A DNA stretch of 64,000 bases from Theobroma cacao (Eukaryota > Streptophyta > Magnoliopsida > Malvales > Malvaceae), in the NCBI RefSeq assembly GCF_000208745.1, contig NC_030859.1, positions 6,517,820 through 6,581,819 on the forward strand, read 5' to 3'. The notes beneath the pieces are model-generated. The model was not told the DNA's origin. It saw only the letters and a program-made list of their open reading frames with translations, and searched no databases. The position numbers and the translations under genes are program-made. Shown here one piece after another: positions 47,780 to 60,519 of this stretch. Position 1 is the first letter of the stretch; every line of letters begins with the position of its first letter.

Positions 47780-49148
47780 GTGCAGTTTCAGAGTTAAGGG
47801 AATATTCTTGTCCTTTTTCTTTTATTTTCTTTTATCACATTAAGGACAATGTTTATTCCAAATTTGGGGGAGTGGTTTAGAATTTTGTTAGTTTATGTTT
47901 TTTTAGTTAGCTTTATTTTAAGATATGTTTTGCATATTTATGTTTTGCATGTTTTATTGTGTTTCAAAAAAAAAATTGAGATAGTTGCACCTCATTGGTG
48001 ATTGTCCCAATCCTAGGATGATATTTTAATTATCTTTTGATTCTTAGCTTTTGGGAAGCATATAGTTATGATTTAATTTTATGTGATATTCTTGTGTTAG
48101 CTTTATTTTAGAATGTGACTTCCAATAATTTGAGCACTATACTCTTTTACTTAGAATTTTTTTGTGATTTAGAGAAATTTTATGTTGATGAAAAAGTATA
48201 GTGAAGTCAAGAATTCTAGAATTTGTTTGATTCTCTCTCGAGGCGAAATCTTAGATAACACTTAGGATAGGAATTGATTTAGGCCATTTTTGGATCGTTT
48301 GAGCCTTTTTGACCCTACCTTGTTATATTTATCCTTAGTCACCCTTTTTGAGCTTAATTTACCTTTTATTTGTAATTACACAATTATGTTAGCCTTGGCT
48401 TGTCTATTTAAATTCAACGATTTGAACCTTTCACCTTAAGTATTTTAATCTTTTTAAGGAATGATTTGAGCCTAAGAATAAATTGAGGGAGAAAGGTGAA
48501 AAGAAAAAAGAAAGAAGTGATGGTTGTTAGGAAAATGACCCCTAGTTTATAATTGTCAAAAATAAGTTTGGGGGTTGAAAAAAAAAGAAAAGAAAAGAAA
48601 TAAAATGTGTTGTACAAAGGAAAGTTTACTTTAAGTTTGGGGGTGCTATAAAAAAAATTTGAAATTGAGCTTTTTATTTGTTTTAGATTGATTAAGTGCT
48701 TAGGGTGAATTTGAGCCTAAATATATCTTTTATCATACCTTGACCCTAGCCTTACATTACAAGCTTGATAAAGACCTATTGATCCTTGAATAAGTGTTAA
48801 TCTACATTAGTGGAGAAAAAGATGAAAAGCAAACTTATGGGATCCTAGTACTAATCTATGCTTTGATTTGGCATAAACTAATATGAATTGCGTGATATTC
48901 TTTGTAAAAGAGCATTCACACACACATGGGAAGTCCATTCGAAATGTAAGTTTTCACTTAAATTGATGCATGAATTTAAGGATTAGCTGTATGTTACCTT
49001 AAGTTGGAATTTGAGTTAATTTCTGAGGAAAATTTGGGAAATCATGATTTGGTACTTCTATCTCTTGTTCAAGGATTTTTTTATGTTCAGTTTTCTTTTT
49101 GTGATTTTCTTTTGCTCGAGGACTAACAAAATCTTAAGTTTGGAGGTG
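47780..49148 (+). other. Athila 3' untranslated region with purine tracts
   Basis: Homologous to 24960-26307 of the other Athila derivative (for example CCTAGGATGATATTTT and GAAGTCAAGAATTCTAGAA). AAGTTTGGGGGT tracts recur near 48565 and 48630, and the one just before the LTR (49134-49147, AAGTTTGGAGG) is the likely plus-strand primer. No protein is encoded. Confidence 0.75.
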
Positions 49149-50580
49149 TGATAATTCTATTTTATAGAATTATTTTATTCCAATTTTGTTATTAAATATT
49201 AGCTAAGTCCTCAATTTTCAATTATAATTTATTTATTTTTAGTTGTTTTTATAATTAGTTTATTTTTAAGTGAGTTATTTTAATTTTGAATTATTCTTTT
49301 TAATTTGGTTATTATTTATTATTTTTTATATTTTTTGTAGGAACTAAAAGAAATTGGGCTTAAGTTTGGAAAGTGAGATGTTGAAAGACTTGAAAGTCTA
49401 CTTGCATATGCTTCAATGTTTTGGCTATAACTCGAGCTACAAAACTCCAAATGATGTGATTCTTGGACCATTGGAAAGCAAGAGACAGAGCTACAACTTT
49501 CATGAAGATCACTTTGCCCAGTTCTACCTCGAAGATAGAGAAAATTGCATCGAAAAATGGTTGGACGTATTGTGCCGGGAATGGAATTTGTAAAGATTGA
49601 CAATTGATTTTTGGGCCTCTCATTGCACTTTTAAGCCCAATTAAACCCTAGGTCAACTTAAGGAACTTTAGGTTAAGTTTATTAGTATAAATAGGATATG
49701 TTTAACAACATCAGAGAGACAACTTTTGGGAGATTCAAGAAGTTAGGAGTTGAGGCTGAAACTTCGAGATCAAGGTGGCAAATATTGTTTTGTTTTCTTC
49801 CTTGGCTTTTATTTTTCTTGTTACTCTCAATGGTTGAATTTTATATAATGTTCTTTGTCTCTGCTATTATAAGTAGCTAATTTTCTTTTTCTAGGATTGC
49901 AATTGAACTCACATGTAATCTAGATTTTTAATCTATTTCTTACTTATCTTAATGGGAATTGAATTGTTTATTCCAATATGTTTTTAATGCTTTTAATTGT
50001 CTGGCCACTAATTAAATTGATTTAGGAACCTAAACAAACTTGGGAAAGGGAGTTTAGAGTAGACTAAAATTGGAATAACATCATATTAATTGATTTGCGT
50101 ATAGGATAAGGATATACCTATAGGCCATATGTAGCCAAATTAGAGCCTGAGTTTAATGAATCTGTTTTAATTTTAATTCACATAGGAATATAGTATTTTG
50201 GTTAAAATAGATATTTTTATAAGATGAGTCGGGAGACCTTTGTATATAATTTAGGACTTTAGGTTAGCAATTCAACCCATTGAAATAAGTTAAAGAAGAA
50301 AGGTAAGATTTAGATGAAGTGTGAGGGATATTGTAATCCTAGGCTTGTTTAATTTGATATTTTCTCAAGTTATTATTATTTTTTATTTTTCTTGTTGGTT
50401 TAAATTTTAGTTAATTAGTTTTAGTTAATTATTTAATTTTGAGTGTTTGGATAAGATTAAATTGTTCTAATTTTAGTACTTATTAAAATTTTAGATCAAT
50501 TCTCTATAGGATCTATACTCTACTTGCTTATATACTATCTATTCAATACGTATAGTTGTGTAGTAGAATTTTAATTGACA
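49149..50580 (+). repeat. 3' LTR of the 41-kb Athila element
   Basis: Starts TGATAATTCTATTTTATAG and ends TTTTAATTGACA, followed by the duplication ACAAT. Open frames at 49319-49623 are LTR sequence. Confidence 0.92.
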
Positions 50581-50585
50581 ACAAT

Positions 50586-50850
50586 CGACATTGGCATAAC
50601 AATCATACAACAAATCCTTTCCTAGTATAGCATCAAATCCCAATGTCATTAATAACTCCAAATCCACCAATTTCTCCCTATGGTTAATTTGAACTTCACA
50701 AAACTTATAGACGAACTTCGCCATATAAATTTCTTCTAAAAGGGTGGTCACTGCCAATGGGTTTACCATTATTTCACAAGGTCTATTCAATTTTGATACA
50801 AAATTTGAGGAAACAAAAGAATGGGTAGCTTTAAGATCAAATAATACCAA
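50586..50850 (-). pseudogene. Chromovirus aspartic protease with lost active site
   Basis: The frame reads MVLFDLKATHSFVSSNFVSK and ends LGFDAILGKDLLYDCYANVDC next to the Athila insertion. In chromoviruses the catalytic segment is DSGATHSFVS; here it is DLKATHSFVS, so serine and glycine of the active-site triad are replaced. It continues beyond the insertion at 41341. Confidence 0.85.
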
Positions 50851-50880
50851 TGCTTCAAAACCACAAATTAAAAAGTACCT

Positions 50881-52428
50881 GTCACCACATCATTAGAAGC
50901 AGGCACATCTTGCGAACCCATGGTAAATACTCTCGCTTGTCTTCCTCCGAAAGTACCCTATGGCACTGACTCAATAGGTCGAGATCGGGAGGTAGAAGCT
51001 ATTCCTTTGCCTTTGTCAAGTCGACCTCTCCTAGTTGGAGGCAAAACTGCAGATGCTACTACGGATGCTGGTTGAACAAACCCAAGACTAGTTCCTTGCG
51101 ATCTCCTATCATAGGGGCAGTCCCTTTCCATATGTCCTTCTTGACAACAATTAAAACACACATCATACGATTGAACACATGGCCCCACATGCGTAGTACC
51201 ATAAGGTGCACTATAAGGACCCTTCTGGCCCATCTATCGACTGTTAAGGCTAGTTATTTCATTACCAAGCCCTTAACGGTTATTTGCTGCAGAGAAATTT
51301 CCATGATGAGGTGGACTACTAAACTGAGGATTCCTCCTCGATCCTTGAGACCCAGTTGACACTTGCCCTATATTCTGAATAGTATCCCTTCGACCAGGGT
51401 GACTTGACCTTGCAAAGGTTGTTTCTTGACTAGTGTTTCTTTGACTAGACTACCCTTCAGTCTTAGTCCTTTCGGTACTTTCACAAACTGCTCTTGCCTC
51501 CACACTACGACTCTCTATTAATCGAGCACAATCCACTGCATCAGAATATGAATCAAACCTCTGCGAAGCAATAACTCTAAATAGGTACTCAAGTAGTCCA
51601 ACCACAAACCAATTCACTCTTATTTCTTTCGAAGATACAAGGTATGGGGTGTATCTAGACAGTTGCGTAAACTGCGCATCATATTCAGATACCGTCATCC
51701 CGAGTGTCTGCTTTAAGGCCTCAAACTCCTTAGCCTTAGCAGCTCGCACATTACAAAGCGTAAATCTATCCATAAAGGCTTTATCAAATTCCTTCCAACC
51801 AAGCAGACCAGCATCACTAAGTCTACCCCACATATATGGCGTAATCCACTATTGTTCTACATCCTCAAGATGAAAACTAGCCAATGTTACTGACCTCATG
51901 CTCGAAGCTCCTAAAGCGCAACAAATCTTTTCCATGGTGTCTAAAAATCTACGTGGGTCCTCTCTCATGTATTTGAATGATGGAGGTTTTAGCAAATAAT
52001 GAAACTAAGCCATCTCCTTCGTCATCATTCGGATCATTCTCATCCTCCTCCTCTGACCCTTCTTCCTCTATCATATTTATATTTGGGTCATAATCCAGAT
52101 CTTGTGAACTTGAATCCATATACTCTTCAACCGCACCAGCACATTGCCTAGTAAATTTTGTAAATTGTTAGGTCAAATTTCGCAATCCAGCAGCTAATTC
52201 ATCTAAAGTAGCGCTCTCTAGAGTAGGTCCACTAGCCCCAGTGCTGTCCGTATTAGCACTTCTATGATCACTTGAACTACTTTCACTGAAATGTCGGACA
52301 CTCTTCCTTCCTCTTGTTCTAGGATGACTTCAACCTTGAAAGGCAGAAACCCGTAATCGCTCATCGGTTTCTCTAGGTGCGTCTGACTCACCCGCAACCC
52401 TCAAAGATGCTCGAGTCTAAGGCGACAT
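50881..52428 (-). pseudogene. Chromovirus gag with zinc knuckle
   Basis: From 52428, where the first residues MSP are followed by a stop, the remnant includes an acidic region (SEEEDENDPNDDEGD near 52030) and the capsid domain at 51450-51833 with [32 protein letters not shown] and [12 protein letters not shown], the Retrotrans_gag signature. The zinc knuckle at 51150-51195 reads CFNCCQEGHMERDC (CX2CX4HX4C). Stops separate the parts. Gag packages the element RNA. Confidence 0.88.
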
Positions 52429-52634
52429 CTCAAACATGAACATCGACAATCATTTCTTATTATTTAATTATCTCTTATGATTACACAAGGTAGTTTTCTA
52501 AGATATGTAAAGAAGTCCATGCAGCTTCTTACCTATAATCGGTGTTACAATCAATAACTATAAGCAAGACTCTACGTCGACCCCATTACTTTGTTGCTCG
52601 ACACGAGAATTTCTAGGACTCGACTAAACCTAGG

Positions 52635-52646
52635 GCTCTGATACCA
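52635..52646 (-). other. Chromovirus primer binding site (initiator Met tRNA)
   Basis: The - strand reads TGGTATCAGAGC 4 bp inside the 5' LTR, the plant initiator tRNA-Met primer site. Confidence 0.92.
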
Positions 52647-52650
52647 AGTC

Positions 52651-55600
52651 TGTAACGACCTTCTCCTCGATCGTTACCAACATTCGAGACTTACGAGTAA
52701 ACCCACCAAATCCCTAACAAGCTTTAGTTGAGATTCCAGATAATTAAATCAAATATTCTTTTATGCATATAAATCGACTAGTAATAATGATACCGTCATT
52801 TACTTAACTAGCTAAACATTTGTAACTAATACGTTGCTACTATATGTCAATATCCAATTTCGATAAACTTTCAACAAATTTAACATCACACTTAATACTC
52901 ATTACACAACCTCAAAGTTTATAACAAATACATATCTGAAAGACTAATAGTAATTATAAGTCTAGCACTTTTAAACAACATGACCCCTGTGCAGCGAAGT
53001 GACTCGAAGTGGAAGTCTAAGAGATGCCATTACCTACATTGCAGCAAGTCTCGATGTGCTGAGCAATATACTTGATCTGATTACTTATCTACAAAAGGAA
53101 GATAAGGGGTGAGTCTCACTAGCTTAGTGATCATCGACTCTATGAGTAGTGCGTAGATGGGAAACAAGCCAAGGATAGGAATTTTGAACATTAAAAACAT
53201 GCAAATATATATAAACAATTTGAAATTAAATGAAGCATTTGTGCCTTATATGTAAACCCAAAAGTTGTGTTGCAAAATAACCACTTTAAGTAATATAATA
53301 AAACCAACGCAAGTAAAAGATTTCTACCGTTGAAATCATTTGTTTCTCTTTACTTAAAATCAATCTAACATAAGCATGCACGTTCCTGTAAAATCAAGCA
53401 ATTTCGATGCTTATACACAAGTTTCTAAACGAGCTCATCCTTGAGATATTAAACACAAATCCATCGTATAAATAAAGGAGCTGCGAAATAAAACTCGTAT
53501 TTCTCACCATGCGAAAAAATACGTATTTGAAAACCTAAAGAGATATCACTCTCAAGTAGGTAATAGAAATAAAAAACTCGTGGACCCTCTTCCATGTAAT
53601 AACATCCGGGAGCATTGCTCCACTGAATTCTCACAGCCATGGTAGTCTCGACGATGTTGGCTGATATCAGCGAAATTAAACGGTCGCAATCGCGTATATC
53701 AACTTGTGGCCCAGCCACATATAACAAGCTGTGGCCTTGCCACGTATAATCATAGACCGTGGTCTCCTTTAAGTCTAATAGCCCATCGGTGATCCAAAGA
53801 TTCTCTAGCTAGAGCTCACTTGTGCACATGGGTCACATTATCCAGATGTGACATTCAGCTTACCCTCGAATCTCTTGGTTTGACAAAACCATTTAAAAAT
53901 CAAGATGGGTTTCCAAAAGCTCATATCAAATCCATTTCAAAATTACCTATCATGGTAACATGCTAAAACCTCTTTTTGTTAGACTTTACAATGTAAAACC
54001 TTTGCATGAACTTTAAATATCAAATCAACATGGTGAATATATAATCTATTCATGAATGCACATAACATAACCAATAAGGCACATTTTGATGTCAACCATA
54101 TTAAAGAGCTTGTTTCCCGATTTTAAAAACCCTTTTCATAAATACTTTATATATATTCAAATCAATTTCAAACATCATGGCATCCATAATTGCCTAGCAT
54201 TTCTACTAACTCATGCTTTCCACAAATTGCATATAAAGTAAATCGACACATCTATTAATTGTATATCAAATATATAGTATAGAAATTTTGAAATAAACAC
54301 TCTCTACTCACTTTACAATAGTTGGATACCACGTCGCTATTGATTCAGGTGCGTATCTAGCTAATTCTACTCGCCGGTCACCCGTTACCTTTTCTGGCAC
54401 GCCACCACAGCAAACTTCCCTTTATCACACATTTCTTAGCAACAATTCAAACCCAATACACTTAATTGTACTCATACATGGTAGCGTATCAACCAATAAT
54501 CCTTAACCAAATCTCATAGTTTTCATCAACATTATTCACAATCATGTAACATACAATCCATATACTTCAACCAACCAAAGCTTATACAACACAATGTAGT
54601 CACTTTGCATACTTACCTCTTGGTTCAAGCTTGAATTCCAAATATGATTCACAACTTCGTCACATCTTCGGTCACCATTGCTGCCACAAACATAAACAAT
54701 CAAATACATCTCATCTTTCTTTTCTACTTGTAATTTCAAGACTAAAACATTTACCCATTGCTTATTTATCTCAAAATCACCATGCATTCCAAGATCTACT
54801 TACATGCATGCTTTGGGCTCTTAAATCTCTTGAAGATCCTTACTACCACAAGCAAAATCTCACATTATAATCGGTTCAAAATGCATGCATTCATGTAAAA
54901 TAACAATTTCTACCTTCCTTACCTTGGAACTTCTAAGCCGAACCACCAAATCTCTTTAAACTTAAACAATGGCGTGTAGGTGGGGAGGAGAACCTCTCGA
55001 TTTTCTCTAGGTCTTCCAAGCCAATTCTCTTTCTTCCTTTCCTCTTAACTCTCCCTCTCCCCTTGGGCGAAAGCTTCACAATGCTCTCTCCTCTCCATTT
55101 CCCTTCCAAATGGGTAGATCTCTCATGGAAACTCACTTGTTTTCTTTACATTTTCCTTCTCTAGGCCGAGCCTTTCCTTGTATGTTTCTTTCCTTATCTT
55201 TTCTCTCTTCCTCTCAGGTGGAGCTTCATGAGACCAATTCTCCCATCTTTTTCCCTCAATGATATGGTTTGGTCAATGTTCTCTAAGCCTTTGCCCACAT
55301 TTCTCTTTTTTTCTTTTATTCCTCACTTCTCATTGGACCAACCCATCTCCCACTCAAATTTCATGCACCAATTTTCTCCTTTGCTCATTGGTCCAAAATC
55401 TATCCTAATTTTTCTTCTCCATCTATCACCTTCACCTTCCCATTTTTCTTTTCTTTATTCTTTATTTCATGCACCACCTTATTCCTCCAATCACATTTTA
55501 TGCACAAACTTTGCCTTATATTTTATTTGGCCATTTATTCAACCATTCAAGTCACATGCATCTCACTTTTTACCTTCCTCATTAGGCCACCTTATGCAAC

Positions 55601-56276
55601 AATCTCATTACATTCAATTAACTTAGTCTTATTATTCCTTTTACTTAACATATTAAGGGTCCCACATGTCCTCCACTAACTTCTCCTTTTTGTATGTAAT
55701 AGTGAAATCACATGTACATCTCCTATCCCACATAATCTAACTTTCCTTGGTTAGTAAATTAACATTTAACTTATAAATTTTTTAAAAATTGCACATAAGT
55801 CCTCAAACTTTTCTTTATTTACCATGTGCTCCTCCAAACTTTTCATCTTTTACAATTTGGTCCTTCCAAAATTTCCTTAATCCTAATTCCTCCTATTTTC
55901 CTTCCTTTACACATGTGCAATCAAAATATAAAATTTGCACTTCGCCATGGTATCACTATAATATTTAAATAAATACTTACCCGTTCTTACTCTATTTAAT
56001 AAAGGCACGCGGGTCGCACTTATGCCGTTTTTCTTTCAAATTCTTTCTTACTTCTTCTCCCCCACTTAGATTAGTCACATAGTCCTCCTCCATGATTATT
56101 CTCAACACTGAATAAAATATTAATATTTTATTAATATTTTATTAATAAAATATTATTTTATTTTAAAATATTCTTTTCACCCGTTACCGCTATTTGGCAT
56201 TTAAATTTATATTAATTGACCCTTCGTTTCATCGATAAGGTCTTATTGGCTTCTATACGAGGATACGGGGTGTTAC
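52651..56276 (-). repeat. 5' LTR of the chromovirus
   Basis: On the - strand it begins TGTAACACCCCGTATCC at 56276 and ends GGTCGTTACA at 52651. It is colinear with 34607-38221. Substitutions are many by eye. It is related to the LTR at 62588-64000 (shared GTGGGGGAGAAGAAG). Confidence 0.92.
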
Positions 56277-56761
56277 AAGAACAAGAATAAACAGAAACAA
56301 TGCAACACAGAGTGCCAAATACAACTAAACCCATCTATAACAATTATAAAACATACTTCAACCCAAGTACCAAAGATTTGACCTTGCTATGGTAATAATG
56401 GAATTTGAAAAGAAAAAAAATTATAAAATTTTTCCAATTCAAAATGACTTTACAAAATTTTTATGTCGACATTGAGTGATAAAGTTTTTAATTTAGTAGT
56501 CTAAAAATGAGGTTTTAAATTTAAATATTTATGTTTTTGAATTTAATTCAGAAAAAAAGGCACTGGCATGCATATATTTATTTTTTAAGGAAGTTAGATT
56601 ATTGGAAAAAAAGAAAGAGGGCATGAATATATACATATATATGTATATATTCTTTTCTAAATTTCTAAAATGAATTAAGATGACTAATGAAAAAGGATTC
56701 ATTGCTTTTCTTTAATGAATCAAATGACAATTCTTGGTTCTCATCAATCAAGATATATATC
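56277..56761. other. Unassigned AT-rich spacer
   Basis: No coding or repeat signal is recognised. It is the original flank of both the chromovirus and the solo LTR at 56762. Confidence 0.5.
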
Positions 56762-58389
56762 TGTTGAGATTTCAATCATGTTAAGACAACTCATATGTAG
56801 CGAAATATTATTAAAATTTTAATCCCTTAAGCCATGGATCAATTTAATTGAAACTAATCTAAAAAAACCATAAGAGAGATCTTGACATACCTAAAAGTCC
56901 ACTTTCTTTGGTGGAGTCCTCCTTGGCTTTTTTTTTTTTTAACTTTTGTACACCAATTAGGACTTATCAAATCATAGCAGCACATTTGTTCTCCCTCTAA
57001 TGGTGATCCACATAGTGATTTACCGAAATCTCTTCACAAAAAGTGTGTGAGTCCCCAAGCCGAAGTTTGTGCTAGCAAACTCTCAACTTTGAGCTCCCTT
57101 GTGTTTCTTTCTTTTTGGTTGTGATCCTATTTCAACACATGAGAAAATAAAACAAAATCTTCTATTTATTCAAGAGGCGGCTAAGGTATTCTTTTATAGA
57201 GTGAATTGACATCCCTTATATCCAACAAGGATTATAAAATGTCTTGGGCTAATTAGGCCTTTATTTAATACTCCATCAAATCATATTTGATTTAGCCCAC
57301 TTAATTGGATTAAGCTTCTATAAAATCAATTAGATCACATCCAATTGAACTCAAATTAATTTCAACAATTCACCTTATGTGTGTGACCCATTATGTTCCC
57401 AACATGTTGGCAATAAATATAAATTAATTCAATTAAGAACTTATATTTATAATTATAGATCATGAATGGCATCTAGCAATACATCATGACCACCCAAATG
57501 TTAAGAGAGTCAATACGATTTGACTAACCTTTCAGTGCACCGTATCACAGTGTAATTTGATCTTTTCATCATATATCCTAGATAGATAGAAAAATTGGCT
57601 CGGTGTCTACTTTCTAACTTACTATATTAGTCCTGCAGCTTTTATATTGATCATCAAGATTGCCTTGGCCAAGGACTTTTAATCAATATAAGCCAAGGGT
57701 AAATGAGATATGTCCCCTTCAAATCACTTGGGATGATGAATCCTTTCTAGACTACTCATTCATCTTCACATGCTTTATGCCATATCTAAAAACACCTTAT
57801 TTAAACATCTGGTCACCTCCAGACCCGTAGAGATAAAATCAAAGTATGACAATTCACATACAAGATGACTTGGTATCACAAGTCTAAGGATTACTTACAC
57901 CACTGACACATGAGAGTATTTCCATAGAAACTTGAGGGAAATACCAAATGGAACTCTCATAGCGGGTCATGTTCAAAGAACTTGTTTCCTAACAAACACC
58001 CATATACTATCCCCAAGTATCTCACATACTTCAACCTATGAGATCAATTGCCTACTATCAAAGTAAGGAGGCTTAGCATGTACTAGCCTTTAAGCATTGT
58101 CAATGCCCTTATTCTTGACAATACAATGACCAGGAACATATTTAGGAACAAGGCTTTGATGCATAAGAATCTCATAATTATAACCTTTATAATTTCTTTG
58201 CAAGGCCATTATGTTCCAAGGATTTTATCTACATAAGTCTCTCATAGCTCTTTACAAATAAACTCATGGATAAAGAAATACCTTATACATTATATAATAT
58301 ATTCATAATATATAAAACATGAAATATGACCAATTAATGTAATGTTTTACAAGCACAAAATCGATTGGCTTGCAGGGCTTACACTAACA
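56762..58389 (-). mobile_element. Solo LTR, same family as 12707-14392, duplication ATATC
   Basis: On the - strand it begins TGTTAGTGTAAGCCCTGCAA at 58389 and ends TTGAAATCTCAACA at 56762. ATATC flanks both ends (56757-56761 and 58390-58394). It aligns along most of its length with the LTR after PILS, including ATGCATCAAAGCC and ATGAGAGTTCCATTTGGTAT. It has no coding sequence. Confidence 0.87.
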
Positions 58390-60510
58390 ATATCCACTAC
58401 CCAATTGACATTGAATGCTGAGCTTGTCCATCATGGCATGAAAAGTGTTATACAGGTTTGTATTCATCATAGTGATGCTGCCCCCTTAGTCCCTTTTCAT
58501 CTAGTCTATCTATCAGAATAAAGTTTTCCTTTTTTCTCCCAAAAATTGATCCAATAATGAATCAGAACTATTTTTGGAAACTTTTGTTGAGTGCTGGATA
58601 TGAATTATCACGTTGACCAATATCATTCATTGAACCTTGCACATCTGAGCCATCTCTCAAAAAAAAAAAATTTGTTCTAGCATTGAATTTTGCAGAAAGA
58701 TATGGGAATCATAGATGCCAAAGTCAAGGGAGTAAAAAGTTGTATACCTCAAACTTTTCATGGGGTTTCTTTAATTTGGTAAGCACAATCATAGATAAGC
58801 ATCATTGGGCTCTTGTTACAATCATTTTCAATTTTTGAGAAACGGGGTGTATTACATTTCTCAAGGAAATCTAATAAATAGATGACAAAATTTTTATTAC
58901 TAATCTTATTTTAAGCAACAATTTTTCTTTTCTACTTTTTCATATAACCAACTTAACATAGCAATGTCTCCAGCCAAACAAATATGTATGCAAATAGTTT
59001 ATAACTCAAGAGATATGTATTTGTTTCCAACTAAAAAAAAGTTGACATAATAATTATATGTTAGTTCATTTGGATCCAGATTTTGATTGAAACATCTATA
59101 AGCTCTTTAAATGATATTGGGTACTTATACTTTAATAGAGAACCTGTAGATATATGTGTCTTTGATCAATGCTAACACCACATTGAAATTGGACACTACT
59201 TCATACTCAAAATGATTCAAACAATAGGTTTCAGAAAAAAGTATTCAAAAAATAGGGAGAAAATGGCAATTACTGATTAAAACTGGTGGTGGTTTGGCTA
59301 CCGTCAAGCGGGTATAAGATTGCTTACAAGATAAGGTGCTGAGGCGATAGTAAGGAAGAACGATGGTGTCTTCGGGGAAGGCTGGTCAGCAATGCCAACA
59401 AGGACGGAGGAAAGGGGAAGCGTCAGGGCAAGAGCAAAATGAGAAATGGATTTAGAGATATGAGAATAAATCCGTTAGGGTTTTAAAGTCGAAAATTTTG
59501 TCAGAAATATTTTTTAAAAATAAAATAACTTTTTTTAGGTCAAGAAAGTGAATTTTGGACAAAAATTTTAGTAAAAAATTTCAGCACTTTTAGCATTTAT
59601 TTGGCACCACATTCTTTACCGATCAATTTCTGACCATAGAAATTCTGTCAAAAATCGAATGAATATATATTAGAATATTCTGACAAAATATTTTATTGAA
59701 AAATGCTATTTATTTTGTAGTGCATCTCATTTTAGTTGTTTACACACCACCTTTCTCTTCCAAAACAATTCCGGAAGAGACAATTTTGATTCTTTGAATA
59801 TGCCTTGGGCCGCCATCTTTATTCAAGATTGCTATTGCAGAAAGTGATATTATTAATGTTTAGATCCTGGTAGTTTGAATTAAGGGTTTTGCTTGTTTTA
59901 ATATCAACATTTATGTGTCTTCTGTTTCATTCGCTTCTAATATATATTTCTTAACCACATCTGAACATTTGGTTTATTATTTGGTGTATGATTTTTCTAC
60001 TTAAAAGAGTAGGGTTCAAATCTCCTTTTACAAATTCAAATATATATATATACACTTCTTAAGCTTTCTACTAAGATGGATTTATGTTTGTGGTGTCATT
60101 GAATAGAACTTTCTAAAATAATATGAAAGTAGGGGATTGTAGCTTTGACCCCCGATTTTAATTTTCGTGGATTCTCTAACAATTTCCTTTAGCTTAGGTT
60201 GGAGAAAATTAATATGAAAAACTTGACAAATTTTGCCAAAATACTAGAAACAATAATCTGTGTCATTAGAGGTCCAAAGGTAATGACCATAGACGATTGA
60301 ACGGAATTCCTCCGCCGAATTACTTTATCAAATCAAACTCCTAGCTCTAGATGCCAAATTCCAAAACCAATTCGAATTTTTAACAAGAAGAACATACTTA
60401 ATAATTTGAGTCAAACTAAATATCGTAGGATGGCACAGTCGTTCTTCAAAACTATAATTTGCTGTTATATTATGATTGCTAACGTGCCAAAATCATGTTA
60501 ACAGCGCCAA
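58390..60510. other. Unassigned region, possible CACTA-type terminus at 59722
   Basis: No gene is recognised. On the - strand CACTACAAAATAAATAGC starts at 59722 with TTTTGTCAGAAT-type sequence repeated inside (59640-59690 and near 59500), a CACTA-like end, but its partner was not found. A GGTTCAAATCTCC sequence at 60010 looks like a Pol III B box but has no convincing A box. Confidence 0.3.
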
Positions 60511-60519
60511 TAATGAGGC

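Larger units (their letters stand above)
41347..50580 (+). mobile_element. Athila-type Ty3-gypsy element lacking polymerase, duplication ACAAT
   Basis: LTRs at 41347-42779 and 49149-50580 flank a 6.4-kb interior, with ACAAT at 41342-41346 and 50581-50585. The primer site, gag, protease, downstream ORF and purine tracts are characteristic of Athila. Reverse transcriptase, RNase H and the integrase core are missing; only the integrase C-terminus remains, joined to the linker after the protease. The element is therefore a deletion derivative, and was inserted in the chromovirus after that element arrived. Confidence 0.92.
34607..56276 (-). mobile_element. Ty3-gypsy chromovirus (Tekay/Del-like) with nested Athila insertion
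   Basis: LTRs of 3.6 kb lie at 52651-56276 (5' LTR on the - strand) and 34607-38221 (3' LTR). The order on the - strand is primer site, gag with zinc knuckle, protease, reverse transcriptase, RNase H, integrase, chromodomain, polypurine tract. The 9.2-kb Athila element at 41347-50580 splits protease from reverse transcriptase. Without it the element is about 12.4 kb. Gene order and the chromodomain place it in the chromoviruses; very long LTRs suggest the Tekay/Del branch (inference). Stops are frequent. No clear 5-bp target duplication was seen (AAAAC before, AAGAA after). Confidence 0.9.

Noticed and set aside
49319..49623. Overlapping open frames on both strands
   Set aside because: They are Athila LTR sequence. 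The equivalent region of the 5' LTR (41560-41800) has stops, so there is no sign of selection on protein.
58381..58400. CACTAACA and CACTACCC as possible CACTA ends
   Set aside because: The first is the inverted start of the solo LTR, and the second follows its duplication; neither has subterminal repeats.
60010..60022. GGTTCAAATCTCC, a possible SINE or tRNA B box
   Set aside because: No convincing A box at the right spacing and no cloverleaf; probably chance.
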